Assembly: GCF_003201675.2 (NCBI RefSeq)
Contig: NZ_CP029287.2
Span: 1,178,001 to 1,242,000 of the forward strand
Direction: 5' to 3'
Origin: Metallosphaera hakonensis JCM 8857 = DSM 7519
GTDB lineage: Archaea; Thermoproteota; Thermoprotei_A; Sulfolobales; Sulfolobaceae
DNA: 64,000 nt
Made by a program: the position numbers and the translations under genes. The notes beneath the pieces were generated by a model that was given only the letters and a program-made list of their open reading frames with translations, searched no databases and was not told the origin of the DNA. This document shows positions 48,915-58,978 of the stretch, in pieces (position 1 is the first letter of the stretch; each line of letters opens with the position of its first letter).

Positions 48915-49745
48915 TTAGCATGTATAGTAACACTTTAGTGCAAGGTTATATGCGGCGTTAAAGTCTCTATCCACCTTGTAACCACAAACAGGACAAACAA
49001 AAAGTGAACCCAGAACTTCACCCTTCTTGTAGCCACATTGAGAGCAAACCTTAGAGGTGTTTCTTGGGTCTAACCTCTTGAACCTAATTCCCCTTTCTAT
49101 GAACTCCCTTTCAAGTTCATCTTCTATGAGCTTTAAACCTCGACCGATCTTTGCGTCGTACAACCTCAGGTCTTCCAATGCCACTATTTTTGGATTTAAT
49201 TCTACGAGAAAATCCATTAACTCCTTCAAAGTGGACCTTACCTTGGTTTTTATCTCTCTAACATAAGATAAGCCTTGAGACTCACCCATATACTTCGTAA
49301 ATGTCTCCATTATTTCGCTATTTCCAATATATTTACTTTTATATATTTTTCCATCCTTTATTACAGCCACAACGGTAAAAAGATGCCTTATTCCTAGGTC
49401 AATACCCACTATTGGATCATCTATGGCATAGGCAAGAAATACCCGTATTCCATCCGAGAAGTCCACTATGGCATAAAGGGGATTCCCATACATTTCTACC
49501 TTCACCGTAGCCCCTACCTTATCCAGTTTGTAAGTAGGACCGTTACCAAGAAGCTTAAGAGGACCAAGTCTAGGGCTAGTATATATTATGTTCAGATCTC
49601 TCAAACTGGGGGGAGGAGACGGTTTAGTCTTTACGCCTGCCTTTTCCAAGGTCTTGTAATATGAAACGAAATATGTGATATCACTATAGATTTGTCTTAG
49701 TTTTCCATAATCAAGTATTTTAGCCTCAACTAAATGTTCCTTCAT
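48915..49745 (-). CDS. Compact TnpB-like (IS605 OrfB) RuvC nuclease
   Basis: This 276-residue protein has the RuvC triad of TnpB: Asp116 in VGIDLGIRHL, Glu191 in VALEDLRLYD and Asp259/261 in DRDFNAAYN. A zinc finger sits between the second and third motifs (Cys234, 237, 251, 254). TnpB proteins are RNA-guided nucleases of about 370-410 residues; here only about 115 residues precede RuvC-I, so much of the usual N-terminal lobe is missing. An in-frame TAA lies nine codons before the ATG, so the frame cannot be longer. No TnpA transposase is near, and only 31 nt separate its stop from the next gene. It could be a truncated or a domesticated copy. Confidence 0.8.
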   Translation of the reverse strand: MKEHLVEAKILDYGKLRQIYSDITYFVSYYKTLEKAGVKTKPSPPPSLRDLNIIYTSPRLGPLKLLGNGPTYKLDKVGATVKVEMYGNPLYAIVDFSDGIRVFLAYAIDDPIVGIDLGIRHLFTVVAVIKDGKIYKSKYIGNSEIMETFTKYMGESQGLSYVREIKTKVRSTLKELMDFLVELNPKIVALEDLRLYDAKIGRGLKLIEDELEREFIERGIRFKRLDPRNTSKVCSQCGYKKGEVLGSLFVCPVCGYKVDRDFNAAYNLALKCYYTC

Positions 49746-49890
49746 AAGAATATCTATTGCAGTGCATGTTTAAGAACTTAAGCCATAGATTTTCTATGAG
49801 AATATTAGTCTTTTTCCCATTAAAAATCCAATATCAAAATGATTTAACTAATTCAGATATTGTGGTAAATTTAAAGAATATATTTTATAT
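49746..49890. other. Spacer between TnpB-like gene and repeat copy B
   Basis: AT-rich 145 nt with no gene. If repeat B is a transcript on the minus strand, this is the stretch that would connect it to the TnpB-like gene. Confidence 0.35.
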
Positions 49891-49980
49891 TTCTTGGGAC
49901 TTTAAAGGGCAACGTAGCCTTCCCTGATCATTAAGTGACTTTGGGTGCCACGTTGCGCTTTAGACTATGACTAAGTATAA
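49891..49980 (-). repeat. 90-nt structured repeat, copy B
   Basis: This is the opposite-strand copy of 6544-6634, about 87 percent identical with one gap. On the minus strand TAAAG and GCAACGTGGC pair with GCTACGTTGC and CTTTA around one C/C mismatch, giving 15 base pairs with a 26-28-nt loop. It is 145 nt upstream of the TnpB-like start, in the same direction, just as copy A precedes the permease. No gene is visible in the remaining 49981-50055. Confidence 0.75.
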
Positions 49981-50055
49981 TATTATTAAGACTGAGAACC
50001 TCTTATCTCTTCCATCTCAAGGGCTTGAGTTTACTTCGTTTCCTCAAAACCTAAA

Positions 50056-50763
50056 TTAACTAACTTGTTCTACATCTCCAAATTTGATTTCTGATCCTCT
50101 ATACCCTAAATAATGATTAACAGTAGCGGAGTATATGTACGATCCCCATCTATACATTTTATAATATTCTTCTTTTTCTCTCAAGTTATCTCTATTATAG
50201 AAGTAATATACCAAGAGTTCTGGACCGCCGCCCTCGCTGAAGGCGAGAAGAGCAGAATTAAGACTAGTGCTCCCCTCCTTGATCCTCTCCATTACAATCG
50301 CGTAAGCTTCCCTGGGAGTATGGTTGCTCATTACTTCAGATATGTCCCTTAGAATCATATAACTATCAGTATAAGGAAGCTCCCCATTTCTAAAGAAGGT
50401 CCTGGACACGGACCCATTATGAGCAAAGAATAAGTCATACGGCCCGCTTCTCATATGATATGGGTGAGCGTGCGAAACCCCTTGCAGAAACCGCCTGTAC
50501 GACTTTCTAGCATGGATAATTCCATATAATCTCTCTCCCCTTATACTGTATAGCAGAGCCACGTTATCATCTAGATACATAGGCTTCGAAGAATTGTAAT
50601 AGAGTCTATTCCATCCTCCGTCTTGATACGAGTATATAACGAAACCCCATCCATCTGAGTGAGAATCGTTAGAGAGTACATCCCTTCTAGCTGACAAAAG
50701 AAGAGCCTTTACTATCTCAACATTTATCTTATCGGTGCCTGAAAAAGCTACAAATCTACACAT
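50056..50763 (-). CDS. Class II glutamine amidotransferase domain protein
   Basis: This 235-residue stand-alone Ntn-type amidotransferase is of the YafJ/EgtC-like group. Cys2 of MCRFVAFSG is the nucleophile, and HARKSYRRF, SHAHPYHMRSG and FAHNGSVSRTF form the glutamine site. It should release ammonia from glutamine or hydrolyse a related amide. It overlaps the upstream MBL gene by 8 nt. No synthetase partner is visible. Confidence 0.87.
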   Translation of the reverse strand: MCRFVAFSGTDKINVEIVKALLLSARRDVLSNDSHSDGWGFVIYSYQDGGWNRLYYNSSKPMYLDDNVALLYSIRGERLYGIIHARKSYRRFLQGVSHAHPYHMRSGPYDLFFAHNGSVSRTFFRNGELPYTDSYMILRDISEVMSNHTPREAYAIVMERIKEGSTSLNSALLAFSEGGGPELLVYYFYNRDNLREKEEYYKMYRWGSYIYSATVNHYLGYRGSEIKFGDVEQVS

Positions 50764-51442
50764 AAATGGTCAACCCGTCCTTGGCCAATAACCCTTTGTC
50801 ACCTACTACATGTTCCACTTCCTTCTCAATTTGCGCAGGGACATGGGTAAGTACAGGGTTCTTAAACATTTTTATCACTTCCTTCACTGACGTATGTCCC
50901 CATTTCCTACAATCTTCTAGGCAACTTGCCTCATGAATCACCAAATCGACGTTGATTGCCTCTTTGTCTACTTCCTCACAAGGTTCGGACGTGTCTCCTG
51001 TGTATAAAATTCTCCTCTTACCATCTGTGACAACGTAACTTACAGCATATATCTTGTGACATGCTTCAACCGAATATACCTCCAAGTCTCCTACCTTACC
51101 TTCTGGACGCCTCGATTCTTCCAAATTAGCACTAATCTCGTTATTCCTCTGAAACTGCAATAGGATATCTGAGAATCCAGGCGGAGAGTGAATGATTAAA
51201 TCCCCAATCCCGTCAATTTTCCTTCTAACAAGGTGGTCGAACACACCAGCGAAGTGATCGATGTGAAGATGCGTAAAGAAGGCCGAGTCCGGGTAGACAT
51301 TCAAGTCCTCTACTCTCATGTTAACTCCAGATCCGAAATCTAAGAGCAGTTTCCCCTCTTTTCCCTCAACTAAAATACCCGACTTAAATCTCCTTGACCC
51401 ACTGGTACTGCCCGCACCAGTTCCCAGGAAGGTAATCTTCAT
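50756..51442 (-). CDS. MBL-fold hydrolase, RNase Z-like
   Basis: This 228-residue metallo-beta-lactamase-fold protein begins MKITFLGTGAGSTSGSRR, has the zinc motif THLHIDHFAG near residue 57, a later ILYTGDTSEP, and a final His in VLTHVPAQIE. It resembles RNase Z and related hydrolases, but is short and lacks an obvious exosite arm. It may act on RNA or on a small molecule. It is co-transcribed with the amidotransferase gene. Confidence 0.83.
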   Translation of the reverse strand: MKITFLGTGAGSTSGSRRFKSGILVEGKEGKLLLDFGSGVNMRVEDLNVYPDSAFFTHLHIDHFAGVFDHLVRRKIDGIGDLIIHSPPGFSDILLQFQRNNEISANLEESRRPEGKVGDLEVYSVEACHKIYAVSYVVTDGKRRILYTGDTSEPCEEVDKEAINVDLVIHEASCLEDCRKWGHTSVKEVIKMFKNPVLTHVPAQIEKEVEHVVGDKGLLAKDGLTIYV

Positions 51443-51493
51443 TTTTATCGCCTCTCGTCGGCGTCCTCTATATCACAAAGACCAGGACATTTA

Positions 51494-52366
51494 TCAGAGT
51501 GAGATATCGGGGAATTTTTCTTTGATTTCTTCTGGCTTCGGTCCGAGAGCACCATATGTGGTAACTGATATCGAAGCTATAATGTTTGCCTTTACTACTG
51601 CGCTTTCTAGATCGTATCCTTTCTCTAGGTAAACGGCTAAAGCTGCGTTAAATACGTCTCCAGCTCCGGTAGTGTCCACTGGGTCAACCTTAATTGTTGG
51701 AATCCTCACAGACTTTTCCCTGGTAAAGATCATTGAACCTCTCTCTCCCATAGTTACTACTATGGCCTTTTTGACTCGCTTAAGTAAAATATCGGCACTA
51801 TAGATCATATCGTCAGAGTTGCTTATCTCCTTAAATTCCACATCGTTAGGCGTAAGTATGTCCACATAATTGAAGATCTCAGGATCGTTAATCTCTGCCG
51901 GAGCCGGATTAAGTATACGAAGCCCAGAAAACGTCGATAAAGCCATCTTCACAACGTCCTCCCTTATCTCAAGTTGAGTTAAAAGTACGTCACCATCAAG
52001 ACACGAATCCAAGTCCTCCGGTAATAGCTCGTAATTTGCACCCCTGTTCACCACTATCATGGTCTCTCCACCACCATTAAGCAATATGTATGCGGATCCT
52101 GTATGAGTGTTCTTTACCTTGACACATGACGTGTCCACTTTCTCCTTCCGTAAGAAACTGATGGCTCTTTCTCCGTGGCTATCGTTACCTACCGCCCCCA
52201 CAAACTTCACTCTGCCTCCCAGCCTTGAGGCTGATACCGCTTGATTTGAACCCTTCCCTCCATGGCCCAATCTGACCTCCTGCGCAAATACTGTCTCTCC
52301 CGGAACTGGAAAGCGATCTAGCTTGAAGGACATATCAACGTTATAGCTTCCCACCACATTAATCAT
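51494..52366 (-). CDS. PfkB-family sugar/nucleoside kinase (ribokinase-like)
   Basis: This 290-residue kinase has the two PfkB signatures: GGKGSNQAVSASRLGG (about 34-49) and DTTGAGDVFNAALAVYLE (near 235). Asp in the second motif is the catalytic base. Ribokinase is the closest pattern, but archaeal relatives also act on nucleosides or other sugars. Its ATG overlaps the thiDN stop (ATGA). Confidence 0.88.
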   Translation of the reverse strand: MINVVGSYNVDMSFKLDRFPVPGETVFAQEVRLGHGGKGSNQAVSASRLGGRVKFVGAVGNDSHGERAISFLRKEKVDTSCVKVKNTHTGSAYILLNGGGETMIVVNRGANYELLPEDLDSCLDGDVLLTQLEIREDVVKMALSTFSGLRILNPAPAEINDPEIFNYVDILTPNDVEFKEISNSDDMIYSADILLKRVKKAIVVTMGERGSMIFTREKSVRIPTIKVDPVDTTGAGDVFNAALAVYLEKGYDLESAVVKANIIASISVTTYGALGPKPEEIKEKFPDISL

Positions 52367-53574
52367 TTCCTTAACCCCTCCAATTTAGTTATCAGCTCAT
52401 CTAGGCTCTCTGCAACTAGGACAACCTTACCATCAATCATTAGCAGGTCACCGTAGATTCCGCTCTCAGAAATCTTGAGACTACCGGTCTCAACCAAGTT
52501 TAGAAGTTCGTTAGTTAGTGAAAATGAGACTCCTACTCTCTTACCAGTTAATTTCAAGGCTTTCGCAACAAGGTTGGTATACCAATTTACAACTATGGGG
52601 CCATCTACCTTGATCCAATCAATGTACCTGACTATACCCCCAGCCAAAGTGGCAAAATCTCCGTACTCTGTAACGTAACCAATGTTCATCTTTTCCTCAT
52701 GGGATAAAACTTTCTTTACTATACAGGGATTCTTCTCAATGAATTCAACTAGTTTCTCAAGATTTTCTCTTGCCTCCTCGATTTTCGATTTTCTTTCTAT
52801 TATGGAGAAAGGATCCACTGGTCCGTTTCCTGATCCCAAGGATAATGAGAACTTAATGGCTTCGGAGACAACTTTCTTAGCCTGAATCAACGCATCTTTA
52901 AGCTTCATTCCTCTGCTCAGGAAGGCTGTGATGGCAGCCGAAAATACGTCTCCACTACCGTGAAGATTTTCAGTGTTTATGAGGTCCCCCTTTAATTCCA
53001 ACTCTTCGCCTTCAATGACAGCGAAATCGTATCCGCCTAAAGTCTTTCCTCCCTTCACAACTACGTTTACCCCAAGGTTCTTGTGCAAATACAGAGCTGT
53101 GGTTTTGACGTCCTCATTTGTTCTTATTCTGAAGCCTGTTAGTTTTTCAGCTTCAAACTTGTTAGGTGTAATTAGCATGGATTTCCTTGCCAATCTCATT
53201 ATTTCTCTCACAGTATCCTCAGAAACCAGTGGAAAACCACTCTTCGAAATCATTACGGGATCTAAAACTAAATTAATTCTGTACTGGGATACCTTCTTCT
53301 CTACGGCCTCGACTACTTTGCTTGAGGCCAACATACCGGTCTTAGCATATTTAACTTGGAAGTCTTCCATTATTACGTCGAACTGAGACTCGATGAAGTC
53401 TGGGGGAAGCTCGATTATCTTGGCTACCTTCCTAGTGTTCTGGGAAGTCAATGCGGTTATCACAGTTACCCCAAATACTCCCAAAGAAGTGAACGTTTTG
53501 AGATCGGCCTGAATCCCCGCGCCCCCTCCCGAGTCGCTACCTGCTATGGTCATGGCCACAGGTCTTGTAGACAT
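52363..53574 (-). CDS. thiDN: Bifunctional HMP(-P) kinase and thiamine-phosphate synthase (ThiD-ThiN)
   Basis: This enzyme has an N-terminal ThiD kinase domain (TIAGSDSGGGAGIQADLKTF near the start, HGSGDVFSAAITAFL near 215) and a C-terminal ThiN domain (about 290-403) of the archaeal type that condenses HMP-PP with thiazole phosphate. I start at the ATG 53574 (MSTRPVAM), 18 codons after the longest frame, because ThiD begins there. It makes thiamine phosphate and precedes a PfkB kinase gene. Confidence 0.9.
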   Translation of the reverse strand: MSTRPVAMTIAGSDSGGGAGIQADLKTFTSLGVFGVTVITALTSQNTRKVAKIIELPPDFIESQFDVIMEDFQVKYAKTGMLASSKVVEAVEKKVSQYRINLVLDPVMISKSGFPLVSEDTVREIMRLARKSMLITPNKFEAEKLTGFRIRTNEDVKTTALYLHKNLGVNVVVKGGKTLGGYDFAVIEGEELELKGDLINTENLHGSGDVFSAAITAFLSRGMKLKDALIQAKKVVSEAIKFSLSLGSGNGPVDPFSIIERKSKIEEARENLEKLVEFIEKNPCIVKKVLSHEEKMNIGYVTEYGDFATLAGGIVRYIDWIKVDGPIVVNWYTNLVAKALKLTGKRVGVSFSLTNELLNLVETGSLKISESGIYGDLLMIDGKVVLVAESLDELITKLEGLRK

Positions 53575-53627
53575 TGAGAGAATAGTTGATAGAACCAAGA
53601 GATATTCTTTGTCTTTACAAAATGTCA

Positions 53628-54815
53628 CTATGCTCTCGGAATGTTAACTGATATGTTTCCAGACCTCTCAGTCTTAACCCACTCTTTCCTGACTCCGGTT
53701 AACTCCATAATAATCGAGACCAAATGGAGGGCTATGGTGAAGTTAAGATATAAAGCCGAGAGGAAAATGTAAATCGATTCTATCATATGCTTCCTAGAAA
53801 TCATAACTATAAGTAGAAAAGTCATCAGTGAGGAGAAGGATACGACTGCAGCCAGGAGAAGATGAATCTGATAAGAATAGATGAACACGAGGGAATAATT
53901 GGCCAAACTTAGCACCATGAAAATAGGAGTTCCAACTAGCATACCTGCATCAATTAACTTCCACGTAAACTTGAACCTCGAAATCCTCACACTTAACTCA
54001 AAGTTACCCCTATACCATCTCAACCTCTGCTTCACTAGTGAAATGAAGGACGTAGGTACTTCTCTCCAACTTTGTACTGAAGGGGAATAAAGGATTTCGT
54101 AATTTAGGCTTGTAAGCTTGAGACTGAGATCTAGATCCTCTGTAAGAACGTTCTCGTTCCATCCCCCTACCTTCTCTAGAGCCTCTCTCTTCACAAAACT
54201 ACATGTTCCTTCTAGCGGTACGAACATGCCTGACCTAGCCCTACCTGATACGGAGTATTCGCTGAAGAGTTCCTCTAAGGAGGCCAACCTAGTTATCACA
54301 GACTCCCTAACATTTATGGGAACCAGCCTTCCTTGAACTCCTCCAACATTAGGATTGGAAAGGAACTTCTGAGCAACGTAACCTAGGACATCGAGTCTGG
54401 GAACCGTATCGGCATCAAAAACTCCAATTATCTCCCCCCTTGAAATTCTTAGCCCGTAATTAAGAGCTCTACTTTTCCCGTTTACGGCCTGTCCTTTTTC
54501 TAGGTGCATACATTTGATTATATTATACATCTCCGCGTATTTTTTACAAACATCAAGAGTACCATCCGTTGAGCCGTCCTCCAATACGATTATCTCATAT
54601 TTTGACCTATCATACTCTTGGTTCACTAATCGTTCCAGAAGCCTTCCCAACACCGGTTCCTCGTTTCTTGCCGGTACAAGAAGAGAAAAAGAGGGGCCCG
54701 ACGAGGACTTTGATTCCACTGGTTTCCAGGTTAATCCGTATATCGCAAATCCTGAATTATAGACGCTCCATATGGATACTATGATGCTAAGACCAATTAC
54801 AATATCATCAAGCAT
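53628..54815 (-). CDS. Membrane glycosyltransferase family 2
   Basis: This 395-residue processive-type GT2 has an N-terminal membrane helix (about 1-23). The catalytic domain shows LVPARNEEPVLGRLLERL, IIVLEDGSTDGT, GVFDADTVPRLDVLG and TEDLDLSLKL with QRLRWYRGN (the D,D,D,QxxRW pattern). Two to three C-terminal helices follow. It may add sugars to a lipid-linked or secreted glycan. The acceptor is unknown. Confidence 0.88.
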   Translation of the reverse strand: MLDDIVIGLSIIVSIWSVYNSGFAIYGLTWKPVESKSSSGPSFSLLVPARNEEPVLGRLLERLVNQEYDRSKYEIIVLEDGSTDGTLDVCKKYAEMYNIIKCMHLEKGQAVNGKSRALNYGLRISRGEIIGVFDADTVPRLDVLGYVAQKFLSNPNVGGVQGRLVPINVRESVITRLASLEELFSEYSVSGRARSGMFVPLEGTCSFVKREALEKVGGWNENVLTEDLDLSLKLTSLNYEILYSPSVQSWREVPTSFISLVKQRLRWYRGNFELSVRISRFKFTWKLIDAGMLVGTPIFMVLSLANYSLVFIYSYQIHLLLAAVVSFSSLMTFLLIVMISRKHMIESIYIFLSALYLNFTIALHLVSIIMELTGVRKEWVKTERSGNISVNIPRA

Positions 54816-54874
54816 TGTAGATAGTTCTCGGCACTCCTAATATGTTTTTAGCCGTCTTGGCTCTATTCAAAACG

Positions 54875-55120
54875 TTATAATCTGAGTGAGTGAATCTCCT
54901 CAATAACGTTTCGTAGATCCATTGTTACTAAACCGATATCGATCTTGGCCCGTCTTATCCCATAATTACTTCTCCTTTCCATTAACTTCCCCGTTCCATA
55001 AAGGGCCAACCCAGTTACAGTAGTTACATGAAATGGATCATCTAGCCCAAAGGCAATGAATTTCCCTATCCCCTGAATTAACTTTCCCTTGGGTTCATAG
55101 TCCCCAAGTATATCCTTCAT
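54875..55120 (-). CDS. Small protein of unknown function
   Basis: This 81-residue frame starts with ATG, has balanced composition and ends in IDIGLVTMDLRNVIEEIHSLRL. I do not recognise the family. It is isolated, with 59 nt to the glycosyltransferase start and a 371-nt spacer before it. No membrane segment is evident. Confidence 0.55.
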   Translation of the reverse strand: MKDILGDYEPKGKLIQGIGKFIAFGLDDPFHVTTVTGLALYGTGKLMERRSNYGIRRAKIDIGLVTMDLRNVIEEIHSLRL

Positions 55121-55491
55121 GTATCATAAATTTGGAAATTAATCTTTAAACGTAATGGGGCCTATAACCCTTTTAATCCAGTTCCTCATTCCTCTCCTGG
55201 AATACCACATTTGTTGTTTCGCAAGTTTAAGTGCGAAAGACCTACTTAACTGAAATTTGTCCCGTCTTCTGCTCCACCCTGAGTTGTAGAGTTTTGATCT
55301 ATTTCCCAACGATTTGAAGTAGATAAGTTAGTTTTTAAGTTTATTCCAACTGAAATCCTATCCAAGATATCATTATTTTCAAGATAATCTGAAAATTAAT
55401 TGACCATAAAATCCTAAAGAGGACTAATGATATAAAGAGAAATTAGCCCAATTCGCTGGAACAATCTTAAGAGAAAGAACAAAATAGAAGA
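55121..55491. other. Gene-free spacer downstream of the zinc ferredoxin
   Basis: No gene, tRNA or clear structure is visible in these 371 nt. The promoter of the 81-residue protein should be near 55140-55170, but no strong TATA box is seen. Confidence 0.4.
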
Positions 55492-56357
<866 letters not shown>

Positions 56358-57470
56358 CTAAGTTTGACCTAAAGATATGACTTTGTCACATAGGGGAAGA
56401 ATGTCTTTATCATGAGTGGCCAATATTAGTCCCCTCCTTTCTTCCCTGAGCATATCCACCATCTTGGCAAAGGCCAATAGTCCCTCACCATCCATAGCCG
56501 TAGTGGGTTCATCAAGACCTATCACCCTATGACCCGATGCATATGCAGAGGCTATTAGTGTACGCATCTTCTCTCCTGTACTGAGAGTGAACGGGTTCCT
56601 ATCCTTAATCCTGTCCAAACCAAACGTAGTAATAGCCTCAGGGCTCTTAACCTCCTTTTCAACGGTTTCTTGAAAGAACTGCAGATCTGGATTCTGAAAA
56701 ATTGCGTATATCTTCCCAGACAGTTTCTTCAAGGTCGTAGTTTTACCTGATCCGTTTGGCCCAACTAAGCAGACCACCTCCCTCTCTCTCACCTTTATTC
56801 TAATACCTGCGTTTACATCCAAGATCTCTTCTCCTGGATTACCCCCGCTGGACTCCAGTTTGAAACCTCTCAAACCGTTCTTCCTGAGAAAATCAGGATC
56901 GCTTAGTTTGTCCCTATCAATCTCTCTGACTACACCTTCAGATATTAGGTAAATTTTGTTGGCTAAATTCATGATGTGGCCTGTTCTATGCTCCGCGACT
57001 AAGCTCCCTTGCGGGATGATTTCTGTAACGAGTTTAATACCTGCTTCGTCTAGATTGGATAACGGTTCGTCCAATAGAACATATCTAGGAGAGTTCGAGA
57101 GGATCGAAGAGATAACAAATCTCTTTTTAAATCCGTCAGAGAGCTTAAAGAAATTATGAGTGAAATACTTACCCATTAACTTTCTTCCTATCTCAAAGTT
57201 CACCTGATGATAAAGCGACATAATCCTTAATTCGTCCTCCAGAGTATTCGCAAGTATCTGGGATCTCGGTTCTTGAAACACTGCGGAAAGGACGGAGTAG
57301 TCTCGGTTACTACAGAAATCCCTCTGATCCAAGATAATTTTACCCTGATCGCACATAATAGAGTTTATTAAGGTAGTTTTACCGCTTCCGTTCTTACCCA
57401 GCAAGGCAACTATCTCATCCTCTGCTAGCTCTACTTTACCAGAGAGATTGGGATGAGTAATGACAAGCAA
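56358..57470 (-). CDS. ECF transporter ATPase with two fused ABC domains, compact
   Basis: Two ABC ATPase domains are joined in only 370 residues. Domain 1 has GKNGSGKTTL (about 29-38), signature-like KLSDGFKKR, RYVLLDEPLSNLD and AEHR. Domain 2 has GPNGSGKTTT near 218, TLSTGEKMRTL, VIGLDEPTTAMD and ATHDK. Both Walker A and B motifs are complete. Usual fused EcfA proteins are longer (about 480-560), so the helical parts are trimmed. The start is TTG inside the EcfT-like gene (40-nt overlap). Confidence 0.88.
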   Translation of the reverse strand: MLVITHPNLSGKVELAEDEIVALLGKNGSGKTTLINSIMCDQGKIILDQRDFCSNRDYSVLSAVFQEPRSQILANTLEDELRIMSLYHQVNFEIGRKLMGKYFTHNFFKLSDGFKKRFVISSILSNSPRYVLLDEPLSNLDEAGIKLVTEIIPQGSLVAEHRTGHIMNLANKIYLISEGVVREIDRDKLSDPDFLRKNGLRGFKLESSGGNPGEEILDVNAGIRIKVREREVVCLVGPNGSGKTTTLKKLSGKIYAIFQNPDLQFFQETVEKEVKSPEAITTFGLDRIKDRNPFTLSTGEKMRTLIASAYASGHRVIGLDEPTTAMDGEGLLAFAKMVDMLREERRGLILATHDKDILPLCDKVISLGQT

Positions 57471-58018
57471 AGCGCTGAAACCCCCAATATCATGGGAACT
57501 ATATCCTGTTTCGAAGGTCTAAATTCTGTCTTACGAGTGAAATTGCCATATAGTTTTAACGTGTATGATTTATAGAGGTCATCTGCTATCTTCACCATCT
57601 CCACCAAGATCGGCCTAGATATTTCCTCTATACTAAACCTCATTTTCCTTGCTCTTCTATAGAAGAAGACGTTAGTGGCAACCTCATAGAAGACCGGAAT
57701 GTAACTCAAGGTTACAACCAAAGGAACCCCCCTCTCACCGGTGAGCCCAATCACCGACACCTTGTCTAGATACTCTGAAAGGATCAAGAAGAGATCAATA
57801 AAAAGGAAGGCTCTTAGCACATAAGTGAAAATGGGCAAATGATGAAAATAAAAAACCACGGAGTATGAGACGAACAAGGAAAGGAGTTCAGCGAACACCA
57901 AGGTATACTTCCGATATAGAAGGATTAGGGATATGAGGAGCCCCCAAAGGGGACTAAAATAAGCTGAGATAGCAACGGTGAATGCAAAGAATAATGCGTA
58001 CCAAATTTTCCATTTCAC
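57431..58018 (-). CDS. ECF transporter transmembrane (T) component
   Basis: This 195-residue membrane protein has four to five helices followed by a cytosolic helix pair with RRARKMRFSIEEIS, resembling the Ala-Arg-containing coupling helices of EcfT (ARS/ARG motifs). It would connect the ATPase to the S component. It overlaps both neighbours (4 nt with the S gene and 40 nt with the ATPase gene). Confidence 0.72.
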   Translation of the reverse strand: MKWKIWYALFFAFTVAISAYFSPLWGLLISLILLYRKYTLVFAELLSLFVSYSVVFYFHHLPIFTYVLRAFLFIDLFLILSEYLDKVSVIGLTGERGVPLVVTLSYIPVFYEVATNVFFYRRARKMRFSIEEISRPILVEMVKIADDLYKSYTLKLYGNFTRKTEFRPSKQDIVPMILGVSALCLSLLIPISLVK

Positions 58019-58611
58019 CTTATGACACCCGATTTAATTAGGAAGTTGCCGAGGTTACTGGATATCACGCCCATTATGGCACTCTCCCCAAAGTAGAGCA
58101 GGCTGAAGGCCAAGGTAAGTAGGGGTAGGTCGTTGAGGACAGGAACCCCAATGAAGAGGAACCCAAAGAGTACACTTAGAACTCCTGCTAAACCTCCTGC
58201 CAAAGTCGTGTTGATCATTACAGCCTTGAAACCCCTATAGCCCACCTTTCTAGAAACCAATTCCACCACAATTCCAACTACGAGGAAGGTAGCACTTAGG
58301 AACAGCAAGAAGAATAAGCCATAAAGTAGGGCGCTGATTAGACCAACAAGAAGGGGACCGTTTCTCTTGTTAATAGCTTGAATCCCTACCGAGATAATTA
58401 TCAGGGGAATAGTAAGTGTTAGAATGGGGTCTAGAAATACACTTAAGGCATAAAGGGAAAGGGAAAGGCTCATTACTGCTGCGACGCCAAAGGAGGCCAC
58501 AGAGTAAATCGATGCGTATATTAGCATCCTTCTGTCCATGGGGTAAAGTTCAGCATATAAAGGTAAAAGTTTAAGCCTCAATTTATAATAGTAAAATCCC
58601 TTGAAGGCCAC
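58015..58611 (-). CDS. Putative ECF transporter S component
   Basis: This 198-residue membrane protein, from a GTG start, has about six hydrophobic helices and no catalytic motif. Its place in front of T and ATPase genes makes it the likely substrate-binding subunit. Substrates of ECF transporters are vitamins or metals; thiamine precursors are one guess because thiDN is in the same region, but this is weak. Confidence 0.6.
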   Translation of the reverse strand: MAFKGFYYYKLRLKLLPLYAELYPMDRRMLIYASIYSVASFGVAAVMSLSLSLYALSVFLDPILTLTIPLIIISVGIQAINKRNGPLLVGLISALLYGLFFLLFLSATFLVVGIVVELVSRKVGYRGFKAVMINTTLAGGLAGVLSVLFGFLFIGVPVLNDLPLLTLAFSLLYFGESAIMGVISSNLGNFLIKSGVIR

Positions 58612-58978
58612 AAGATCACACTGAAGGTTCGAACTAAATCTACGGGATTCCGTTTTAGGTTATGTTTAATACTCTATTCTCAAACTTCATGAAATGGAAC
58701 CCCATTTCCTGCTTCTCTTCATATTTCAGAATACTAAACCTGACACGTTAGCGATCGAATGAGGAAAACTCGCTAGAATCTAAGTTTGTTGTTAAATATC
58801 TTGACGGGATTTATTACCGTCCCTGGATTACGTTATAAATAGGCTGCAATTGGTAAGGGATCCACGAGATTCTTTGGCAACTCTAAACTGGGTAGCTCAA
58901 TTGGGTTTATAGGAGAACTCTCGCTGGATTTGGAGAAGTCCACAGGGAAGCCGAAGGAACCGAACTCTATAGTTTGCG
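58612..58978. other. 367-nt spacer with a strong TATA box
   Basis: TTATAAAT at 58833-58840 is a near-perfect TATA box on the plus strand, but no start codon or tRNA follows at the right distance, and no open frame of note is seen. A non-coding transcript from about 58865 is possible. Confidence 0.3.
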
